Positions 21,830-29,634 of a stretch of 37,177 bases of DNA are shown piece by piece. A program made the translations under genes and the position numbers. Origin of the DNA: Cryobacterium adonitolivorans (GTDB lineage: Bacteria > Actinomycetota > Actinomycetes > Actinomycetales > Microbacteriaceae); assembly GCF_004402695.1 (NCBI RefSeq), contig NZ_SOFL01000058.1:1-37177 (forward strand). The letters are read 5' to 3'. The notes below the pieces were generated by a model that saw only the letters and a program-made list of their open reading frames with translations, had not been told where the DNA came from and searched no databases. Within the stretch, counting starts at the first letter, position 1, and every line of letters starts with the position of its first letter.

Positions 21830-24364
21830 ATGGCTGCACACACCACGCCCCTGTCTTCCCGCACGCCCGTCACCCGGCTGCTCGACGCCGACTGGAGCGT
21901 CACCGCCCTGGCCGGACCGGTCCCCCAGAGCATCCGGCGACTGACGGTGCCCGCCACCGTGCCAGGCTCGGTGCACACCGACCTGCTGGACGCCGGCCTC
22001 ATCCCCGACCCGTACCTGGACGGCAACGAGCAGCTGCTCTCCTGGATCGGGCTGACCGACTGGCGCTACAGCACCAGCTTCGTCTGGAACCCGGCCGACG
22101 CCGAGCGGACCGACCTGGTCTTCGCCGGGCTGGACACCATCGCCGAGATCGAGCTCAACGGGGTGTCGCTCGGTACCACCCGCAACATGCACCGTAGCTA
22201 CAGCTTCGACGTTGGCGCCCGCCTCAAGGCAGGACTCAACGAACTCGTGGTGGTGTTCCGCTCCCCCGTCAAGGCCGCGGATGCCGCGAGCCTCGACCTC
22301 GGCTACCGCCCGCACGCGAACCACCACCCGTACAACGCCGTCCGTAAGATGGCCTGCAGCTTCGGCTGGGACTGGGGCATCGACACCTCCACCTCCGGGC
22401 TGTGGAAGCCGGTGACCCTGGTGAGCTGGTCGACGGCCCGCCTGGCGACGGTGCGGCCGATCGCCACCGTGTCCCAGAACGTGTCGCCGGCCGGTCGGGG
22501 TTCCACCGGGCAGGTGGAGGTGCACGTGGACGTGGACCGTGCCACGGAAACACCCGTCAGCATCACGGCATCCGTCGCCGGGATCAGCCGCACCGTGGAA
22601 CTGCCGGCCGGGGCGACCGGCACCACTGTGAGCCTGAGCGTGCCGGACGTGGACCTGTGGTGGCCGCTCGGCTACGGTGAGCACCCGCTCTACGACCTGG
22701 TCGTCTCCCTGCATGCCGCCGGCACGGCGGCGGAACTGGACCGATCCAGCACCCGGATCGGCTTCCGCACCGTCGAGTTCGACACCACACCGGACGAGCA
22801 CGGCACCCCGTTCACTCTCGTCATCAACGGGCAGCCGGTCTTCGTGCGCGGCGCCAACTGGATCCCCGACGACGCCTTCCCGCACCGGGTCACCATGGCC
22901 CGCTACACAGACCGTCTCGAGCAGGCCGAGTTCGCCAACATCAACCTGATCCGGGTGTGGGGCGGCGGCATCTTCGAGAGCGACGACTTCTACGACCTCT
23001 GCGACGAGCGCGGCCTCCTCACCTGGCAGGACTTCCTGCTCGCCTGCGCCGCCTATGCCGAAGAGGCCCCGCTCGGCGACGAGATCGAGGCCGAGGCCAG
23101 GGAGAACATCACCCGGCTCGCCGCGCACCCGTCACTGGTGGTGCTGAACGGCAACAACGAGAACCTCTGGGGGTTCGAGGAGTGGAACTGGAAGCTGCGC
23201 CTGGACGGCAAGACCTGGGGTGGCGGCTTCTACTACGATGTGTTCCCGGCCCTGGTCGCCGAGCTGGCCCCGCACATCGGCTACACGCCCGGTAGCCCGT
23301 TCTCGCCCGTTGCCGGCAGCATGCAGAACCACTCCGAGCCGAATGACCTGCACCCCAACGACCCCGAGCACGGCACCGTGCACATCTGGGACCTCTGGAA
23401 TCAGCGCGACTACCCCGCCTACCGCGAGTACCAGCCCCGGTTCGTCGCCGAGTTCGGCTGGCAGGGCCCGCCCACCTGGTCGACCCTCACCGAGTCGATC
23501 CACGATGTGCCGCTGACCCCGGAGTCCCCGGGCATGCTCGTGCACCAGAAGGCCATGGAGGGCAACGTCAAGCTCACTGACGGGCTGCTGCCGCACCTGC
23601 CGTTGCCGAACGAGATCGGCGACTGGCACTGGGCGATGTCGCTGAACCAGGCCACCGCGATCAGCACCGCGATCGAGCACTTCCGCTCGCTCTTCCCGCA
23701 CTGCATGGGCAGCATCGTCTGGCAGCTCAACGACTGCTGGCCGGTCACCTCCTGGGCCGCGGTGGACGGCTACGGCCGGCCCAAGCCGCTGCTGTACGCG
23801 ATCAGGCACGCCTACGCCGACCGTCTGGTCACCATCCAGCCCCGCGAAGGCGGCCTGGCCGTCATCGCGGTCAATGACTCCGCCGACACCTGGAGCGGCG
23901 AGCTCCTGGTGCGGCGGTATACAGACACGGGAGCCGTCCTGGCCGAGCACACCGAGCAGGTCACCCTGCCGGCGCGGTCGACGGTGACCGTGCCGCTGCC
24001 CGCATCCGTGTCCGCGGCAACGCATGCGGCAGCGGAACTCCTCCGCGCCGACCTGGCCGGGGTGCGCGGGCACTGGTTCTTCGCCGAGGCCCGCGACAGC
24101 ACCCTGACGCCGGGCGACCCCGAGGTGAGCGCCGTGCGCACCGACAGCGGCTACAGCGTGCAGGTCACCGTGCCGGTGCTCACCCGCGACCTGGCCCTGC
24201 TGGTCGACAAGGTCGACCCGAACGCCCTGGTCGACGACATGCTGGTCACCCTGCTGCCGGGCGAAAGCGTGGTCTTCACCGTCACCTCTCTGCTCGAGGT
24301 CGACCCGGAAGCCTTCACCACGGCGGCGGTGCTGCGCAGCACCAACCAGCTGGTGCGGCGGTGA
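21830..24364 (+). CDS. Beta-mannosidase, glycoside hydrolase family 2
   Basis: This 844-residue enzyme hydrolyses terminal beta-mannosyl residues from manno-oligosaccharides. The N-terminal sugar-binding domain (about 14-200) carries VPATVPGSVHTDLLDAGLI and FGWDWGID, both typical of GH2 beta-mannosidases rather than beta-galactosidases. Immunoglobulin-like domains follow, and a TIM barrel starts near 335 (GANWIPDDAFPHR). The acid/base is Glu444 in LNGNNENLWG and the nucleophile Glu541 in FVAEFGWQGPP. There is no signal peptide, so it is cytoplasmic. It is first in a plus-strand operon with the GH113-like and kinase genes (4-bp overlaps). Confidence 0.94.
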   Translation: MAAHTTPLSSRTPVTRLLDADWSVTALAGPVPQSIRRLTVPATVPGSVHTDLLDAGLIPDPYLDGNEQLLSWIGLTDWRYSTSFVWNPADAERTDLVFAGLDTIAEIELNGVSLGTTRNMHRSYSFDVGARLKAGLNELVVVFRSPVKAADAASLDLGYRPHANHHPYNAVRKMACSFGWDWGIDTSTSGLWKPVTLVSWSTARLATVRPIATVSQNVSPAGRGSTGQVEVHVDVDRATETPVSITASVAGISRTVELPAGATGTTVSLSVPDVDLWWPLGYGEHPLYDLVVSLHAAGTAAELDRSSTRIGFRTVEFDTTPDEHGTPFTLVINGQPVFVRGANWIPDDAFPHRVTMARYTDRLEQAEFANINLIRVWGGGIFESDDFYDLCDERGLLTWQDFLLACAAYAEEAPLGDEIEAEARENITRLAAHPSLVVLNGNNENLWGFEEWNWKLRLDGKTWGGGFYYDVFPALVAELAPHIGYTPGSPFSPVAGSMQNHSEPNDLHPNDPEHGTVHIWDLWNQRDYPAYREYQPRFVAEFGWQGPPTWSTLTESIHDVPLTPESPGMLVHQKAMEGNVKLTDGLLPHLPLPNEIGDWHWAMSLNQATAISTAIEHFRSLFPHCMGSIVWQLNDCWPVTSWAAVDGYGRPKPLLYAIRHAYADRLVTIQPREGGLAVIAVNDSADTWSGELLVRRYTDTGAVLAEHTEQVTLPARSTVTVPLPASVSAATHAAAELLRADLAGVRGHWFFAEARDSTLTPGDPEVSAVRTDSGYSVQVTVPVLTRDLALLVDKVDPNALVDDMLVTLLPGESVVFTVTSLLEVDPEAFTTAAVLRSTNQLVRR

Positions 24365-25146
24365 CGAACGCGGCCCGGCCCGGCGCGGCATCCGTTCTCA
24401 ACGAACCGGTCTGCGGCATGACCTGGGGCTGGACCGGCGTGCGCGACACACCGACGGTCACCGACGAGGTGCGCTGGGCCATCCGCTGGGCGGCCTGGTT
24501 CCAGTCGTACACCGCCTTCATCCTGCACGCCGCCCGGCTCGCCGAGGAGGAGGGCGCCGAGATGCTCTGCATCGGCTGCGAGATGGTGCGCGCCGACGGC
24601 CAGGACGCACGCTGGCGCTCCCTGATCACCGCGGTGCGCGAGGTCTACAGCGGCTTGGTGCCCTACAACTGCGACACGTTCCAGGAGGACCACGTCACCT
24701 GGTGGGACGCCGTCGACGTGATCACGTCCAGCGGCTATTGCCCCATCGGTAGCTGGGACGAGCAGCTGAATTGCATCGAGACGGTGGTGACGGCCGCCGG
24801 AAGGCCGTTCTTCTTCATGGAGGCCGGCTGCCCGAGCCGCACCGGGTCGCCCGCCAAGCCCAACGATTGGGCCCTGCCCGGGGTGCCGTCCGGTGCCGAG
24901 CAGCTGCACTACTGCGAGGACATGTTCGCGGCCACCGGTCGGCGAGAATGGATGCGCGGCTTCATGCTCTGGGATTGGCCGACGACTCTGTACGCGGCGG
25001 CCGATGCGGCGCAGAACGACGACGACTGCGTCTGCGGCAAACCCGCCGCAGACTTCCTGGGCCGGGAGTATGCCTCCCGGATGGCCGCACCCACCACCGC
25101 ACCACCCACCACAACCACACCACCCGCAAGAACGGACCACCCATGA
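24361..25146 (+). CDS. Shortened GH113-like TIM-barrel glycoside hydrolase
   Basis: A 261-residue protein resembling GH113-type beta-mannanases. Glu74 in LCIGCEMV fits the acid/base position and Glu154 in FFMEAGCPS the nucleophile position, with NCDTFQEDHVTWWDAVDVI and FMLWDWPT also in place. The family usually has about 310-340 residues. Here GMTWGWTGVRDT is joined almost directly to PTVTDEVRWAIR and then to WFQSYTAFILHAARLAEEEG, so the strands normally lying between appear to be missing. It may be inactive or non-enzymatic. The start is GTG 24361, overlapping the GH2 stop. The C-terminus is a Thr/Pro tail that overlaps the kinase start. Confidence 0.75.
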   Translation: MTNAARPGAASVLNEPVCGMTWGWTGVRDTPTVTDEVRWAIRWAAWFQSYTAFILHAARLAEEEGAEMLCIGCEMVRADGQDARWRSLITAVREVYSGLVPYNCDTFQEDHVTWWDAVDVITSSGYCPIGSWDEQLNCIETVVTAAGRPFFFMEAGCPSRTGSPAKPNDWALPGVPSGAEQLHYCEDMFAATGRREWMRGFMLWDWPTTLYAAADAAQNDDDCVCGKPAADFLGREYASRMAAPTTAPPTTTTPPARTDHP

Positions 25147-26072
25147 GTGTCGAACCCCGCTCCCTCACCATCGACGCCGGCCAGACCGGCATCCGGGCGC
25201 GACTGCACACCGGCGACGGTAAGTCCTTCCCGTTCGAATTCGGCGGGATCCGCACCGACAGCGCCCTTATCCCCCAGCTCGGCGACGTCGTGGCCCGGGT
25301 GGCGTCAACGACCGACCAGCCGATCTTCACCGTCAGCGCCGGCATCTCTGGTTTTTCGAAGGCCGAAACCGACCCCGGTGAACTCCGCGCCTACGGTTCG
25401 GCGCACGGCGTTCACGAGGTTTTCCTGGCGCACGACTCCGTCACGAGCTACCTCGGCGCGCTGGGCGATGAGCTCGGCGTGGTCGTCGCCGCCGGAACCG
25501 GCGTGGTCACCCTCGCCGTGGGCGCCGACGACGTGGCCCGCATCGACGGCTGGGGCAACCTGATCGGTGACGCCGGCAGCGGCTACTGGCTCGGTCGCGC
25601 GGCCCTCGATGCCGTCATGCGCGCCTACGACGGCCGAGGCCCGGCGACAGCGCTGTCCGCGGTCATGCGCCGGGAGTTCCCCAACCTCGAAATGGCCTAC
25701 CTCGACCTGCAGGCCGATCCGCTGCGGGTGAGCCGCATCGCCGCCTACTCCCGTCAGGTCACCGAACTGGCCGCAACGGATGCCGTCGCCGCCGCCATCT
25801 GCGACGGTGCCGCCGCGGAACTGGTGCTCTCCGCCGCCACCGGGCTCCGCCGGGTCGGTGAAGACACGCGCCCGTCCCCCGTGGTCTGCGGTATCGGCGG
25901 GGTGCTGCGCGCCCCCGAGGTCTCCGCCCGGTTCGAGCAAGGCTTGCGCGCCCTGTGGCCGGACGTCGACATCCGCCCCGCCATCGCCAACGCCCTCGAC
26001 GGCGCCGAGTACCTGTCGCGGCTGGCTCCCACCAGCGCCCTGCGCGACCGCATCGCCACCTCGATCGGCTAG
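25143..26072 (+). CDS. BadF/BadG/BcrA/BcrD-family sugar kinase (N-acetylglucosamine kinase-like)
   Basis: This 309-residue protein belongs to the ASKHA ATPase fold. Residues 9-18 hold the phosphate-1 loop TIDAGQTGIR. GVVVAAGTGVVTLAVG is the phosphate-2 region, followed by WGNLIGDAGSGYWLGRAAL, which is typical of N-acetylglucosamine/glucosamine kinases of this family. VVCGIGGVLRAPEV is the adenosine motif. It probably phosphorylates a monosaccharide released by the upstream glycosidases; the sugar cannot be told from sequence. ATG 25143 overlaps the GH113-like stop (ATGA). Confidence 0.85.
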   Translation: MSVEPRSLTIDAGQTGIRARLHTGDGKSFPFEFGGIRTDSALIPQLGDVVARVASTTDQPIFTVSAGISGFSKAETDPGELRAYGSAHGVHEVFLAHDSVTSYLGALGDELGVVVAAGTGVVTLAVGADDVARIDGWGNLIGDAGSGYWLGRAALDAVMRAYDGRGPATALSAVMRREFPNLEMAYLDLQADPLRVSRIAAYSRQVTELAATDAVAAAICDGAAAELVLSAATGLRRVGEDTRPSPVVCGIGGVLRAPEVSARFEQGLRALWPDVDIRPAIANALDGAEYLSRLAPTSALRDRIATSIG

Positions 26073-26093
26073 CCGCCCCAGCCCAGTGCAGGA

Positions 26094-26187
26094 TGCATAA
26101 CTCCTGCAGTTCTTCCCCGCGGCCCGGCGGAGGCCCGAATCTGCGGGCCTCGTCAACGGATGCGGAGAATCCAGCAGGAGTTATGCA
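26094..26187. terminator. Long inverted repeat between kinase and sufU genes
   Basis: TGCATAACTCCTGC (26094-26107) pairs perfectly with GCAGGAGTTATGCA (26174-26187). Inside lie a partial stem (TTCT..CCGC with GCGGAGAA) and a central 7-bp stem AGGCCCG/CGGGCCT (26131-26150). It lies between convergent genes and probably acts as a bidirectional terminator, but the 14-bp outer arms would also fit a small mobile or REP-like element. Confidence 0.65.
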
Positions 26188-26224
26188 ACTCCCGGGCCGG
26201 AAAAATGCCGGGCGGTAACCCGAG

Positions 26225-26719
26225 CTAGAGCAGCTGGAGCAGGGCGGCCTCGAAGGCGACCCAGGGCAGCATGGCGCACTTGACCCTCGCCGGGTACTTG
26301 GAGACGCCGGCGAACGCGGCGGCGTCGCCCAGCACCTCTTCGTCGGGTTCGATGGTGCCGCGGGAGCGGAGCATCTCCCGGAACAGGTCGAGCATGGCTT
26401 CGGACTCGGCGACGCTGGTGCCCCGCACGGTGTCGTTGAGCACCGAGGCCGACGCCATCGAGATGGAGCAGCCGACACCGCGCCAGGCGAAGCCGTCGAT
26501 CTGGGCATCCGCCCCGGCACCGGACAGGGCCACCCGCACGGTGATCTCGTCACCGCAGGTGGTGTTCACCTGGTGCGACTGCGCCCGGCGCAGACCGTCG
26601 GCCGAGGCGACCTGAGCGGCGTCGTCGAGGTCCGACAGCTCGGCGACGGCGCCGTGGGCGGACTTCGCGTGGTCGAGGATGATCTGCTGGTACAGCTGCT
26701 GCATGGCGGACGAGGTCAT
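26225..26719 (-). CDS. sufU: SufU-type Fe-S assembly / zinc-dependent sulfurtransferase
   Basis: SufU accepts persulfide sulfur from the cysteine desulfurase SufS. The 164-residue product has all four expected zinc ligands: Cys55 and Asp57 in NTTCGDEIT, Cys84 in GVGCSISMAS and Cys148 in RVKCAMLPW. The insert between the second and third cysteines that separates SufU from IscU is present. Its ATG at 26719 overlaps the sufS stop by 4 bp, so the pair is cotranscribed and probably translationally coupled. Confidence 0.94.
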   Translation of the reverse strand: MTSSAMQQLYQQIILDHAKSAHGAVAELSDLDDAAQVASADGLRRAQSHQVNTTCGDEITVRVALSGAGADAQIDGFAWRGVGCSISMASASVLNDTVRGTSVAESEAMLDLFREMLRSRGTIEPDEEVLGDAAAFAGVSKYPARVKCAMLPWVAFEAALLQLL

Positions 26720-28062
26720 CGGGACACCCCGAAGAACGGGCCGACCTCGGCGAGCACGACCAGGAACCGGTCGACCTCGTCGTCGGTCGTATACAGGTAG
26801 GTGCTCGCGCGAGTAGACGCCGTGACGCCGAGCTTTTTGTGCAGCGGCTGGGCGCAGTGGTGGCCGACCCGCACGGCGATGCCGGTCTCGTCGAGGAACT
26901 GGCCCACGTCATGCGCGTGCACGCCGGCGACATCCACCGCGACCAGGCCGATGCGTTCGGCGCCCCGGCCGGGTCCGAGCAGGCGCACGCCGGGGATGGC
27001 GGTGACGCCCTCGACGAGGCGGCGGCCGAGCTCGGCTTCGCGGGTGCGGATGCGGCCCATGCCGGTGTGGCTGAGGTAGTCGACAGCCGCGGCCAGGGCG
27101 ATGGCCTGGGAAATGCGCTGGGTGCCGGCCTCGAACCGCTGCGGCGGGGCGAGGAACTCAGCGGTCCCCATGTCGACGGTGGTGATCATCGAGCCGCCGG
27201 TGAGGAACGGCGGCATCGCGGCCAGCAGCTCGGCCTTGCCGTAGAGCACGCCGATGCCGGTGGGGCCGAGCATCTTGTGCCCGGAGAACACCGCGAAGTC
27301 CACGTCGAGGGCGGCGAGGTCGAGGGCCAGGTGCGGCGCCGACTGGCAGGCGTCGAGGAACACGAGGGCGTCAACGGCGTGCGCCATGGCCACGAGGTCG
27401 TCGATGGGATTGATGGTGCCCACGACGTTGGAGGCGTGGGTGACCGCCAACAGCCTGCTGCGGGAGTTCAGGATCTCGGCGGCGGCGGCGAGGTCGAGAG
27501 TGCCGTCGGGCAGCACCGGTATGAAGCGGAGGGTGGCGCCGGTGCGGAGTGCCAGCTGCTGCCACGGGATGAGGTTGGAGTGGTGCTCCATCTCGGTGAC
27601 GACGATCTCGTCACCGGCGCCGAGTGCGAACCGGGCGGCGGCGGGGCCGCCGAGGCCGAGGGACGCGTTGGAGAACGAGTACGAGACGAGGTTCACGCCC
27701 TCGGTGGCGTTGGAGGTCCAGACGATCTCGTTCTCGGAGGCGCCGACGAAGGCGGCCACGGTGGCGCGGGCGGCCTCGAACACCTCGGTGGCCGCGAAGG
27801 CCAGGGTGTGCGCGCCGCGGTGCACGGCGGCGTTGCGCTGTTCGTAATACTCCTGCTCGGCTTCCATCACGCTGATCGGGTTCTGTGAGGTGGCACCGGA
27901 GTCGAGGTAGGCCAGCGGATGCCCGTTGACGAGCTGGTGCAGCACCGGGAAGTCATTGCGGATGCGCAGCACCTCGTCGTGGCTCAGGGTCTGGTCATGC
28001 AGGCTCTGGCCATCCGGGGTCCGGTCATGCGCGGAGGCAGGGGGTGGTGCGACGAACGTCAT
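26716..28062 (-). CDS. sufS: Cysteine desulfurase SufS
   Basis: A pyridoxal-phosphate enzyme that takes sulfur from cysteine and holds it as a persulfide. The 448-residue product has the PLP lysine at 263 in SGHKMLGPTG, the conserved VTEMEHHSNLIPWQ and DACQSAPH segments, and the active-site Cys403 in RVGHHCAQPL, which places it in the SufS (group II) class. Residues 1-30 form a His/Asp/Ser-rich extension. The sufBCD genes usually found beside it are not in the window. It is divergent from the MoeB-rhodanese gene across 126 bases. Confidence 0.95.
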   Translation of the reverse strand: MTFVAPPPASAHDRTPDGQSLHDQTLSHDEVLRIRNDFPVLHQLVNGHPLAYLDSGATSQNPISVMEAEQEYYEQRNAAVHRGAHTLAFAATEVFEAARATVAAFVGASENEIVWTSNATEGVNLVSYSFSNASLGLGGPAAARFALGAGDEIVVTEMEHHSNLIPWQQLALRTGATLRFIPVLPDGTLDLAAAAEILNSRSRLLAVTHASNVVGTINPIDDLVAMAHAVDALVFLDACQSAPHLALDLAALDVDFAVFSGHKMLGPTGIGVLYGKAELLAAMPPFLTGGSMITTVDMGTAEFLAPPQRFEAGTQRISQAIALAAAVDYLSHTGMGRIRTREAELGRRLVEGVTAIPGVRLLGPGRGAERIGLVAVDVAGVHAHDVGQFLDETGIAVRVGHHCAQPLHKKLGVTASTRASTYLYTTDDEVDRFLVVLAEVGPFFGVSR

Positions 28063-28188
28063 ACTTCAGGGTACCGCCACCTGCCAGGCCCCGGCAGAGG
28101 ATGACGGCAGGATACGCAACAACGAAGGTGGCCGGCCGGCCGGGCGCGGTTCAGGCCTAGGCTGGAAGCCAGCAGAAAGGGCCGATAT

Positions 28189-29505
28189 ATGCCGCACGTT
28201 CCCCTCGTTTCACCGGGACCGCCGCTCACCCCGGCCCAGCGCCAGCGCTACGCCCGCCAGCTCTCGCTCGAGCAGGTCGGCGACCTCGGCCAGCGCCGCC
28301 TCGCGGCCACCAGGGTGCTGATGATCGGTGCCGGCGGACTCGGCTCCCCGGTGCTCACCGCACTGGCCGCCGCGGGCGTCGGCACCATCGGCGTCGTGGA
28401 CTCCGACAGCGTCGAGGTCTCGAACCTGCACCGCCAGACCATCTACACGATGGCCGACCTGGCCCGGCCCAAGGCCGAGGCCGCCGCGGCCGCCCTGCGC
28501 GCGCACAACCCGCTGATCGAGGTCGTTGCGCACCAGACGCGCCTCACGGCCAACAACGTTCTCGCCCTGATCGCCGGCTACGACATCGTGATCGACGGCA
28601 CCGACAACTTCGCCACCCGACACCTCGCCCACGACGCCGCGGCCCTGCTGCACAAGCCATACATCTGGGGCTCCGTGCTGCGCTTCGACGGCCTGGTCAC
28701 GACGTTCTGGGTCGACGGGCCGACCGGCGGCACCCGCCTGGAGGACCTGTTCCCGAGCACCCCTGGCGCCGACGAGGCCGAAACCTGCGCCATGGCCGGC
28801 GTGCTCGGCTCGGTGTGCGCCGGCATCGGCGCGATGATGGCCAGTGAGGCCCTCAAGCTCATCGTGGGGTTCGGCGAACCGCTGTTCGGCCGGCTACTGG
28901 TGCTCGACGGCCTCGACGCCTCCTGGCGGGAGGTGCCATACGGCGCGGCCGCCCCGGCCGGCACGGTTCCCACCGATTCTGTTCCGGTCGATTCTGTTCC
29001 GGTCGGTTCTGTTCCGGTCGATTCTGTTCCGGCCGACGCCGCCTCGGCGGCCGCGACCGCCACGACCGGCGATTCCGAGCCCCCCGCCGCCGTCCCGCCC
29101 CGCGACACCAGCCACAGCCAGGTGCACACCCGCCCGGTCCCGGTGCCGCCGCGCGCCGGCGCACCGGCTCCCGACGAGGTCACCTCGGCCGAACTCGCCG
29201 GCCTGCTCGCCGACCGGCAGGCGGGCACCGTCGACTTCGTGCTCGTCGACATCCGGGAGCCCTGGGAGCGCGACATCGTCGCCATCGACGGTTCGGTCCT
29301 GGTGCCGATGGCGCAGCTACTCACCGACGAGGCCGGCACGGTGATGAAGCCGGACGACCGCATCATCCTGTACTGCCACCACGGCACCCGTTCCGAGTAC
29401 GCCCGTGAGGTGCTCCGCGACAACGGCTGGGCGGCGGTCAGCCACCTCGCGGGCGGCGTCGACGACTGGGTGCGCCGGATCGAACCGGACAAACAGCGCT
29501 ACTGA
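28189..29505 (+). CDS. MoeB/ThiF-type adenylyltransferase fused to a rhodanese domain
   Basis: This 438-residue protein should activate the C-terminal glycine of a sulfur carrier such as MoaD and supply sulfur to it. The E1-like domain (about 14-255) has the nucleotide loop GAGGLGS (47-53), SNLHRQ (78-83) and ETCAMAGVLG (198-207). The rhodanese domain (about 331-435) ends with the active loop around Cys396 in YCHHGTRSEYA. A linker at 256-330 contains a five-residue SVPVD repeat. The zinc-binding CxxC pairs of classical MoeB/MoeZ are absent: the position usually CYRCLFP reads RLEDLFP. The ATG at 28189 follows AGAAAGG. Confidence 0.9.
   Translation: MPHVPLVSPGPPLTPAQRQRYARQLSLEQVGDLGQRRLAATRVLMIGAGGLGSPVLTALAAAGVGTIGVVDSDSVEVSNLHRQTIYTMADLARPKAEAAAAALRAHNPLIEVVAHQTRLTANNVLALIAGYDIVIDGTDNFATRHLAHDAAALLHKPYIWGSVLRFDGLVTTFWVDGPTGGTRLEDLFPSTPGADEAETCAMAGVLGSVCAGIGAMMASEALKLIVGFGEPLFGRLLVLDGLDASWREVPYGAAAPAGTVPTDSVPVDSVPVGSVPVDSVPADAASAAATATTGDSEPPAAVPPRDTSHSQVHTRPVPVPPRAGAPAPDEVTSAELAGLLADRQAGTVDFVLVDIREPWERDIVAIDGSVLVPMAQLLTDEAGTVMKPDDRIILYCHHGTRSEYAREVLRDNGWAAVSHLAGGVDDWVRRIEPDKQRY
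28963..29037. repeat. 15-bp minisatellite in the MoeB-rhodanese linker
   Basis: Five 15-base units occur, four of them close copies of TCTGTTCCGGTCGAT (28978-29037), encoding Ser-Val-Pro-Val-Asp. The core GTTCCGGTCG is the same word, in the same strand orientation and period, as in the fliK array about 26 kb away. Confidence 0.85.
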
Positions 29506-29634
29506 TCGATCCCGCCGCTGGCCGCGCCGCGCCGGGCGCACACGCGGGGTGGTTGCCGGGTGACGCCCCGGTTATGGTGTGCGCACCGGGCCCAGTGCGC
29601 GGAATCACAACACAGCAGCTGAGAGGTGGTCATC

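Noticed and set aside
28181..28188. GCCGATAT resembling a sigma-28 -10 box before the MoeB-rhodanese gene
   Set aside because: It touches the ATG itself and has no TAAC-like box 15 bases upstream, so a transcript could not start in a useful place.
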